NCBI RefSeq assembly: GCF_015706575.1
Contig: NW_024037059.1
Location: forward strand, 32,436,129-32,500,128
Direction of reading: 5' to 3'
Source of the DNA: Patiria miniata
Lineage: Eukaryota > Echinodermata > Asteroidea > Valvatida > Asterinidae
DNA length: 64,000 nt
This document shows, piece by piece, positions 45,600 to 52,353 of this stretch; position 1 is the stretch's first letter; each line of letters opens with the position of its first letter. The notes under the pieces were generated by a model, which was not told where the DNA came from, searched no databases, and saw only the letters and a program-made list of their open reading frames with translations. The translations under genes were made by a program, and so were the position numbers.

Positions 45600-46430
45600 T
45601 AAAAAAAAATTACTTGATGGCGTCATGTTGACTTTACCTCGGATTTTGCATATGATGACGTCACGTGCCCTGCGATGACGTCATCTTGATAACACTTGTT
45701 AATGCATATTTTTGCATTGTGGTTTGTACTAAGCTTGAAGTCAATCCAATAAAAGGAAGTGTTAAATTTTGGAAGCGGTGTCATATGAAAATCGGACTCG
45801 TATGACAATCGGACTCTTTTTCCCTATTATTGGTTGAACCCTCTCACGTTACCGGTCCCTCTCCTAATTATCTATGCTGAGCATGCGCAATACCACCAAT
45901 GAGTTTGTATTTCATAAAACCTAAATTCATGCTACAGCGGAATGCAATTTTAAATATTACAAAAATCATAAAAAATTAACCAATGACGTCATGGTGACGT
46001 CGTTTCGGACTACATACCAGTACGATTAGCTATTCAACAAGTTTCATGACAATCGGGCTTTCCCTTATATGTATTTTTGAAAATCGCATTTTTGATGACG
46101 TCATGATGACGTCACACATTTTTCAAAATTGTGTGCATATACCTATTACCTAACAAACACAAAGCAAAAAGAATTTTGAATTTTGCAAGCTGTGTTCAAG
46201 AGATATGGCTTAAAGGTCCAAAAATTCAAAAAATCAAATCAAATCACACGATGACGTCATCATGACGTCATTTCAATTTGTACCTATAACACATCCCGGT
46301 CTACCTACATACCGAGTTTCAACCAAATCGGACTTACAGTTCTGTAGATACAGGACATTAAAATATGCACATTTCAGATGACGTCACGTGACCCATGATG
46401 ACATCACCATGACGTCACTCTTCGGGACAC
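45600..46430. repeat. TGACGTCA-dense interspersed repeat, copy 1
   Basis: About nine TGACGTCA or one-off words, mostly in pairs such as GATGACGTCATGATGACGTCA. A block from 46085 (TTTGATGACGTCATGATGAC, GTGCATATACC, GATATGGCTTAAAGGTCCAAAA) recurs at 62098-62250. Another from 46285 (ACATCCCGGTCTACC, CAAATCGGACTTACAG) recurs inverted at about 27265-27360. No ORF. Confidence 0.7.
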
Positions 46431-46539
46431 AACTTTGCTATATAGGGACAATGCCTGTGGTAACTTTGAATGTGTGACAAAGATAAATGGCAAAAGTGCC
46501 GGACAGAAAATTGTACACAAAGTCTATGGGGATTTTGTG

Positions 46540-46600
46540 TGGAAGAAGAAGAAAAAGAAGAAGAAGAAGAACAATAAAGAAAAAAATCAGAACAACAAAG
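46540..46600 (+). repeat. (AAG)n run; C run at 46647
   Basis: GAAGAAGAAAAAGAAGAAGA microsatellite, followed at 46647-46660 by a C run. Confidence 0.85.
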
Positions 46601-46937
46601 GCTTTTTCGCAAATTTGCGAAAAAGCTAATAATGTGAAACACCCCCCCCCCCCCCACTCTGACACCCAAAACAATTCTACTGGTAATAATGTCTGCCTGT
46701 GTACAAAATATGGAATACGTACAGAGCCAGCTTGGTTAGGGGGTTTTGATACACTATTCTGTAATATAGTGTTAATAATCGTCGGATTGGAACATCGCCC
46801 CCCTTAAAAGTATGGTAGAAGGGCCCCATTGATTTTGCGGAGCCAAGTGTCTGGAAAAAAACTGTCTACATTTTAGCATTGATTTGCAGATGAACCCCCG
46901 CCCTGCACAAATTCCTGGATCCACCCCTGCCCCGGTC

Positions 46938-47300
46938 CCGTTGGGGGGGGGGGGCGATGTCTGCAGGCATATTCACTTCCGCCAGCGGACCCGTGGCCGA
47001 AAAGTGGCGGTAGAGGCTGAAGGACAGAAGGTGGCCCGTGGATTTGCAGGGTGTCGAGCGGTGGAATGAAAACCACTGCTTGACGGCTGTGGACAACGGG
47101 GAAGACAGTTTTGGACAAACCGTGGTAAAAGTAATCTTCTCCGTAGAAGTCTAAAAAGGCCGGCAAAGAGGTCTCGCTGGTAAAGCAGTGGATGACAATT
47201 TCAGCATGGGGAAAAACCCGTATCAAATGATGGGTAAAAACCGGACGGCAACTGGAGTAGTCGGGACATCCGGAACGATAGTGTGGCGGCTGGTACAATC
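46938..47300 (-). other. Unassigned open frame beside a hAT-like end
   Basis: A 120-codon minus frame reads VFPHAEIVIHCFTSETSLPA then FLDFYGEDYFYHGLSKTVFP and VVHSRQAVVFIPPLDTLQIH. The composition is protein-like, not repeat-like. I do not recognise it, and no splice sites bound it. It may be part of an unidentified transposon or retrogene. Its end runs into the GGATCCA-type element end at 46929. Confidence 0.3.
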
Positions 47301-47327
47301 TTGGAGCGGCCAGAAGACTACTTTGGG

Positions 47328-48270
47328 ATTTGCTAGCAGCAAAATATCACCCTATTAAACTGTTGAAGGTGAAAGTATAGAATAACTGGTGGAGCATAAG
47401 GTATTTGCTAACAGCGAAATATCACACTGACAGTAAGTACATGTAAGTTGTGTCGTCAGAGTTAACAACTTGCGGTCAAATATGTGAAGTCTTGGACGTT
47501 GGTCAATACACCGCTGTGAGATAACGAAACTGCCGGTAAAAAATAACGGTGTTCGTTTTTAAGGCAAAAGCACCAAAGAATCGGTGCAGCATGAGGGATT
47601 TGCTAATATAAAATCGAAATATCACGCAGAATGGTCAGTAAGTTGTGGTGTAGCAGTTAACAACGTTCCGTCAATGGGAAGCCTCACGTATTGACAAATA
47701 TACCACTATGAGGAAACAAAACTTCTGGAAAACTAACGGAGTTTGTTTTGAAGGTGATTTGCTAAGTAGCGAAATATCATGCTGATGGGTCGGTAACTTA
47801 GTAGTGTAGGTAAGGGGTGAGTGGCTTGCAACTAGTGCGACGTGCGCCCCATGCAATGTCTCAGTTGTTCGGCACAGCAACACAGCTGTGAGACAACGAA
47901 AGCTGCCAGTTAAATAATAGCAAATCGCACGGTTATACATGTATAGTGGCATTTATGTTGAAGGCAAAAGAATTGAGCATTCAGTGCAGCGTGAGGGATT
48001 TGCGAATAGCGAAATATCACGCTGACTGGACGGAAACTGGTAGCGTAGGTAAAGGGTGACTGGCTTGCAACTCGTGCGACACTCACCCTGTGTAAAGTCT
48101 CACTCATTCAGTACAGCAACACTGCTGTGAGACAACGAAAACTGCCAGTTAAATAACAGGGTATCGCCGGGTAAATAACGACATTTGTTTTGAAGACGAA
48201 GACACCATCGTGTGGCACGAGGGATTGGCGGAAGTAGCGAATATCATGCTGCTGGGTCGGTATCAACTGC
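47328..48270 (+). repeat. Degenerate long-unit tandem array (GATTTGCTAATAGCGAAATATCAC)
   Basis: The anchor GATTTGCTAA-x-AGCGAAATATCAC appears at about 47328, 47401, 47596, 47757, 47996 and 48222. Between anchors the longer units share CTTGCAACT-GTGCGAC, GCAACAC-GCTGTGAGACAACGAAA and CTGCCAGTTAAATAA. Unit length is about 160-240 bp with one short unit. Similar peptides in the overlapping minus frames come from this repetition and not from a gene. Confidence 0.75.
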
Positions 48271-48399
48271 ATAGAATTTTGTGCGTATTTTTGGCAGTTT
48301 TGATTCCTTTGATTGAAACAAATTCTATTTTTTTAAAGGTTTTTGATTTGATACAAAACAAAACAATCAAGAGATCACATGTCCTCTTTGATGACTTAC

Positions 48400-48475
48400 C
48401 TCCAGAGATGCCGTTTTTTTGACGAGTAGCAGCTTTTTCCATGCTTTCCTTGATGCAGAAGTACAACTCACGACA
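48400..48475 (-). CDS. MADD: MADD (Rab3 GEP) C-terminal region exon, CRELYF motif
   Basis: A 76-bp minus-strand exon between a strong acceptor (pyrimidine tract, ending TTGGTTTTAG) and a perfect donor GGAG|GTAAGT. It reads CRELYFCIKESMEKAATRQK then NGISG, plus one spare base. From memory, vertebrate MADD has CRELYYCVKDSMERAA at this place, directly followed by a PELGGEF segment; the latter is the exon at 35646-35752 here. MADD is a cytosolic DENN-domain guanine-nucleotide exchange factor for Rab3/Rab27 that also binds TNF receptor 1. This part lies in its conserved C-terminal region. The spare G plus the AG of the next exon makes a Glu codon, so the junction reads GISG-E-PELGG in phase. The degenerate repeat array at 47.3-48.3 kb lies just inside the following intron. 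Confidence 0.85.
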
Positions 48476-48742
48476 CTAAAACCAAGATAAGAAAAACAGT
48501 AATAAGCATAGGAAAGTAATAAAAAGTGATAGAAAGTGAGGAAAAAGTGGGATTTTTAATGTTGTGAATATGGAATTGAGACTTAGGAGGGTGTGTTTGT
48601 TGCCATTAACAGATAAAGTACAGGTCCACAATGACTCCCAAAGAATTACAAATGAGTTAAATGAATAAAGGTGGAGAGACCATGGATAAGTATGAGAACT
48701 CAAAAACGATCCCAAACCTCATAAACCCTCAATCTGCTGAAT

Positions 48743-49100
48743 TCCCCCCCCCCCCCCCACAGTAGTGTGGTTGGGGTCTACGAGCGAATACTGACCTGTA
48801 GAGCGAATACTACATATGCATTGTTCCCCTATGCCGGCAGGCAATTTGCTAAGAGTTTTACACAATAGCGCCCTCACGTGTCCTACCCACGACGCCCTGT
48901 GACATGCGCACTACGTTAGCGTCCTCTTTTTCTCAAGCGTTACTTGCGTAAGCACTCAAGGAATCGAGTATAGTGGGGAAGGAGGGAGGGGTGCTCTACA
49001 GGTAAGTATTCGCTCGTAGACCCCAACCACACTACTGTGGGGGGGGGGGGGGGGGAGTCTACATCACTCTACTTACCTGTAGAGCGAATACTACATATGC
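48743..49100. repeat. DIRS 3' terminal cassette: inverted border and direct repeats
   Basis: 48743-48793 is a C run followed by CACAGTAGTGTGGTTGGGGT and CTACGAGCGAATACT. 49004-49053 is its exact reverse complement ending in a G run, about 51 bp each. ACCTGTAGAGCGAATACTAC occurs directly repeated at about 48795 and 49074. The same arrangement, with a diverged border sequence, is present in copies 2 (37060-37310) and 3 (42725-43000). This is the inverted/split terminal structure needed for tyrosine-recombinase retrotransposon replication. Confidence 0.85.
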
Positions 49101-49225
49101 ATAGACTCGCACCGAGTAAGGCGGTGGGTATACGCGAATTACCGTATGTCTACAGGGGTGTAGGACATGAGGCGTGTCCAAAGTATGTATATGTATATGT
49201 ACATGTATATTTATATGCTCACCCG

Positions 49226-51472
49226 TTAGTGCTTCCGTGAGGCTCGACTGGCCGCTAGCAGCACTTCTCTTCCAGCCTTGCCATCTGCCTGGAGGACATC
49301 CTTCAGGTAGCATTCGGAGAACGTGTTAGGGTTCTTCCAGCAGGCTGCCTTGACGATGTCACCTAGGGGGACACCCTTAAAAAAGGCCCACGAGGTGGAC
49401 ACTCCCCTGACCTCATGCGCTCGAATGGGTCCCTGGGTCGCTGGCCAGCCGCCCGGTACGGAACGGATAGCTGTCACGATCCAGGGAGTGATTGTATCGC
49501 GGGACGCCGGCCCATGGGGCGGGGTTGTCGTGATGAACAATTTGTCGTGTCCCGTACGAAGTGACTTCGTACGGTTGACATACCACTTGAGTGCTCGAAC
49601 TGGGCACCAAAGTTTGTCGTTTGTCTCGTTCGAAAAAGACTTGATGTCCGGGACAAAGATGTCCGGGGGCGTAAAGGTCTCCAACTGGTTCTTTGTGAGA
49701 AAACCGGCCGTAGGGATCAGGCGGACACCCCCCGGTTCCCACCGGATGTGTCCTGTCTGCATCGATAACGAGTGTAGCTCGCTACGTCGTCGGGACGTAG
49801 CGACAGCCAATAGAAAAGCTACTTTGATGGAGAGTTGTAACAAAGTTGAGCAATTCATTGGTTCAAAGGGAGCCTTCGCCAGTGTAGATAATACACTGAA
49901 GAGGTCCCAAGATGGGATTAATGTGCGTACTGGGGGACGAGTATTAAACATCCCCTTGATCAGTTGGCTAATTGCAGGGTTGCTGGAAACGGAGGAACCG
50001 TTCGAAAATCCCTGATGGATCGCGGCAACGGCCGATCGATAATTTTTGACTGTGGCCGTCGTGAGCCTACTGTTAAAAAGGTATAGGAGGAAATCCCCCA
50101 CTTCCCCTACAAAAGTATTGGGGGGATGAATGGATTGTCGTCTACACCATTTAAAGAAATGGCGTAGTCGGCTATCGTACACCTTTCTGGTTGAGGCTCT
50201 ACGGGACTGGGCTGCAATTGTTGCAGCTCGTCGCGAAAGGCCTGCTGAGAAGAGGGATCGCGTGACAATACCCAGCAGGTCAGGTGAAGATCCCCCGGAG
50301 CCTGGTGACTGATTCCCGAGCTGGGCTGATAAAGGAGATCGGCCCTCCTCGGTAGAATTACCGGGCGGTGAACCAAGAGTCGGACGAGCCGGGGAAACCA
50401 CGGCTGGCGGGGCCAGAACGGGGCTATGAGGAGAATTCGGCAATCCTCCTGCTCGATCTTGGTCAGCACTCGAGAAACGAGGGAGATGGGTGGGAAGGCG
50501 GAGGCCAGTAGGCCGTCCCACCGCACCGACAGTGCATCGGTCTGCCACGCGTTGGGATCTGGGCCCCTCGCGCAGTAGATCGGTAGCTGATTGTTCATTC
50601 GCGACGCGAATAGGTCCACATGCGGTCGGTTGATTAGTCGGAAGATCGACTGAGCCACCTGTGGGAGCAGTGACCACTCTGTCGGGGCGATCCAGCCTCT
50701 GGAGAGAGCGTCGGCTGTGACGTTCTCTTCCCCCGGGATGTGGACTGCCGACAGTGCTGTCCCGTGATGTATGCACCAGAGGGTGAGATCCCACGTTAGT
50801 GCACACAGATGGCCTGACCGAGTGCCACCCTGGTGATTGATGTATGCCACCACTGTGGCGTTGTCGCATCGTACCAGGACTGCTTGCCCTCTGACGTCCG
50901 ACTGGAAATGTTTTAGTGCGTTGGTGACTGCCAGCATTTCCAGGACGTTGATGTGGGATGATTGATGTGCGGGGCCCCATACACCCGCAACCTGTCGCGA
51001 GTGGAGGGTAGCCCCCCAGCCGTACCCTGACGCGTCGGTTGTGATAAGTACCGACGGGCGGGGCGGGCGGAAAACGCGGCCCTGCGTTATATTGGCCTCG
51101 ACTAGCCACCAACGAAGGTGGGGGACTAGCCAAGACGTAGTGGGCACCGGATGGTTGATCGGGTGCCAGCGGGGTCTGTAGAAAGACAGCAGGTGAAGTT
51201 GAATTGGCCTCATCCTCAGCCTGCAAAAATCCACTTAGTCCACCAGACTGGCCATAAGGCCCAACAGCCTGAGCCAGGCTCGGGCCGGAGCCACTACCGT
51301 CGGGAGGAAGAGGGACACGCACTGCCGAAGGTTCAGCAGGCGGTCCTCCGATGGACGGGCCAGTCCCCTGCAAAGATCGAGGGATGCACCTAGAAAGGTG
51401 GGAACCTGGGAGGGGACTGGATGGGATTTCTTGGTGTTGATGAGAAATCCCAGGTCGGAAGCAAGGTGCCAC
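49226..51472 (-). CDS. DIRS tyrosine recombinase in a 748-codon open frame
   Basis: Third ORF; no strong start is evident and the recombinase domain occupies about the last 310 codons: ASTRKVYDSRLRHFFKWCRR and FLLYLFNSRLTTATVKNYRS (N-terminal SAM-like part), AFLLAVATSRRRSELHSLS (box I Arg), RAHEVRGVSTSWAFFKGVPL (H-x-x-R, residues 686-689) and NTFSECYLKDV (nucleophile Tyr at about 722). The catalytic set R...HxxR...Y is complete. It would integrate circular cDNA without target duplication, in contrast to a DDE integrase. The N-terminal ~430 codons lie over the RT-RNase H ORF in another frame and have low-complexity Pro/Arg/Ser-rich sequence, so translation probably starts near the overlap. Confidence 0.85.
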   Translation of the reverse strand: MAPCFRPGISHQHQEIPSSPLPGSHLSRCIPRSLQGTGPSIGGPPAEPSAVRVPLPPDGSGSGPSLAQAVGPYGQSGGLSGFLQAEDEANSTSPAVFLQTPLAPDQPSGAHYVLASPPPSLVASRGQYNAGPRFPPAPPVGTYHNRRVRVRLGGYPPLATGCGCMGPRTSIIPHQRPGNAGSHQRTKTFPVGRQRASSPGTMRQRHSGGIHQSPGWHSVRPSVCTNVGSHPLVHTSRDSTVGSPHPGGRERHSRRSLQRLDRPDRVVTAPTGGSVDLPTNQPTACGPIRVANEQSATDLLREGPRSQRVADRCTVGAVGRPTGLRLPTHLPRFSSADQDRAGGLPNSPHSPVLAPPAVVSPARPTLGSPPGNSTEEGRSPLSAQLGNQSPGSGGSSPDLLGIVTRSLFSAGLSRRAATIAAQSRRASTRKVYDSRLRHFFKWCRRQSIHPPNTFVGEVGDFLLYLFNSRLTTATVKNYRSAVAAIHQGFSNGSSVSSNPAISQLIKGMFNTRPPVRTLIPSWDLFSVLSTLAKAPFEPMNCSTLLQLSIKVAFLLAVATSRRRSELHSLSMQTGHIRWEPGGVRLIPTAGFLTKNQLETFTPPDIFVPDIKSFSNETNDKLWCPVRALKWYVNRTKSLRTGHDKLFITTTPPHGPASRDTITPWIVTAIRSVPGGWPATQGPIRAHEVRGVSTSWAFFKGVPLGDIVKAACWKNPNTFSECYLKDVLQADGKAGREVLLAASRASRKH
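50107..51234 (-). CDS. DIRS RNase H and C-terminal domain, same frame after one stop
   Basis: Continues in the same frame directly after the TAA at 51235. RNase H: VLITTDASGYGWGA (Asp), HINVLEMLAVTNAL (Glu), VLVRCDNATVVAYINHQGGT (Asp), HIPGEENVTADALSRG (Asp); all four catalytic acids are present. The following conserved region, VDLFASRMNNQLPIYCARGP, DPNAWQTDALSVRWDGLLAS, AFPPISLVSRVL and ILLIAPFWPRQPWFPRLV, is the domain that has been compared with phage Dam-type methylases in DIRS elements; no clear DPPY motif is visible. It would need stop read-through or re-initiation to be made. Its last part overlaps the start of the recombinase domain in another frame. Confidence 0.82.
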   Translation of the reverse strand: MDFCRLRMRPIQLHLLSFYRPRWHPINHPVPTTSWLVPHLRWWLVEANITQGRVFRPPRPSVLITTDASGYGWGATLHSRQVAGVWGPAHQSSHINVLEMLAVTNALKHFQSDVRGQAVLVRCDNATVVAYINHQGGTRSGHLCALTWDLTLWCIHHGTALSAVHIPGEENVTADALSRGWIAPTEWSLLPQVAQSIFRLINRPHVDLFASRMNNQLPIYCARGPDPNAWQTDALSVRWDGLLASAFPPISLVSRVLTKIEQEDCRILLIAPFWPRQPWFPRLVRLLVHRPVILPRRADLLYQPSSGISHQAPGDLHLTCWVLSRDPSSQQAFRDELQQLQPSPVEPQPERCTIADYAISLNGVDDNPFIPPILL

Positions 51473-52353
51473 GTTAGTTGGAGCGCCGCTTCCATCTCCC
51501 CCCGCGAATGACCCACTACTAGCCTATTGTCGAGGTACATGAATATCATGACCCCTCGTCGCCGCAGTGCCGCCCCGATCGTCTTCACGATCCGGGTGAA
51601 CACCCGCGGAGAAGTGGATAGCCCGAACGGGAGCACCACAAATTCGTACAGTATATTTTTGTATTGGAAACGTAGGAATTTGCGGTGTTCCGGCCTGATC
51701 GGTATGTGAAAGTACGCGTCTTTCAAGTCTATACTGGCCGCCCACGCTGGCGTTATGATCGATGCAAGAATGGTCCGTAACGTTTCCATGCGGAAACGTT
51801 TCGGACGTATGAACTTGTTGAGGGGTTTTAAGTTCAGTATTGGACGCCACACGCCGGTCTCCTTCTTGGGGGCCAAGAAGAAGGTTGACATGAAACCTGC
51901 CCGGGTCCCCCCTTGGGGGACAACACGAACTGCTCTCTTTAGAAGGAGGGCGTTGATCTCCCCCTCGAGGGAGCGGCGTTTTGCTGTGTCGGGCGGTACG
52001 GGCGTTGTCCGAATAAGCATGTCCGACGGGGGGGTCCTCGTAAACTCGAGCGCGTAACCGCTGCTGATCGTTTCGAGGATCCACCGGTCGGAAGTCACCT
52101 GCACCCAGGACCCCACGTACTCCTGAAGGCGTCCTCCCATGGGTCCACCGGCGGGAGGCCGCCCGGAGGCGCATAAGTCACTTGCGCCACGCCCCGGTAT
52201 ACCGGGGAGTGGGCGCACGGAAACCGCGTCCCGACTGGGGACGCTGTTGTCCGGTATGTGGTTGTGAATAGCGCGGGCCGACCGTCTTATCGGCGCGCCC
52301 ACGAAATCCACCACGGGCCGCTCTGACCGGGGGGCGGCGCCGGGGAATGACAA
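51235..52353 (-). CDS. DIRS reverse transcriptase, catalytic motif YLDN
   Basis: Second ORF, overlapping gag. RT blocks in order: GYALEFTRTPP, FFLAPKKETGVWRPILNLKP, LNKFIRPKRFRMETL, palm A SIDLKDAYFHIPI (first catalytic Asp), LRFQYKNILYEFVVLPFGLS, and palm C FMYLDNRLVVG. DIRS RTs normally have YLDDW here; this copy has Asn and Arg at the second Asp and the following position (codons AAT, AGG), which should abolish or strongly reduce polymerisation. Thumb region LGFLINTKKSHPVPSQ, FLGASLDL. The ORF ends at TAA (51235-51237) after RLLGLMASLVD, where related elements simply read on into RNase H. Confidence 0.85.
   Translation of the reverse strand: MSFPGAAPRSERPVVDFVGAPIRRSARAIHNHIPDNSVPSRDAVSVRPLPGIPGRGASDLCASGRPPAGGPMGGRLQEYVGSWVQVTSDRWILETISSGYALEFTRTPPSDMLIRTTPVPPDTAKRRSLEGEINALLLKRAVRVVPQGGTRAGFMSTFFLAPKKETGVWRPILNLKPLNKFIRPKRFRMETLRTILASIITPAWAASIDLKDAYFHIPIRPEHRKFLRFQYKNILYEFVVLPFGLSTSPRVFTRIVKTIGAALRRRGVMIFMYLDNRLVVGHSRGEMEAALQLTWHLASDLGFLINTKKSHPVPSQVPTFLGASLDLCRGLARPSEDRLLNLRQCVSLFLPTVVAPARAWLRLLGLMASLVD

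Noticed and set aside
47671..48107. Two minus frames sharing ETLHxxxVAxVASxSPxTY, first taken as paralogous peptides
   Set aside because: They are the same frame in neighbouring units of the degenerate tandem array.
49323..50015. 230-codon plus-strand frame opposite the recombinase, and similar plus frames at 52347-54358
   Set aside because: Shadows of the GC-rich DIRS coding strand; no family resemblance.
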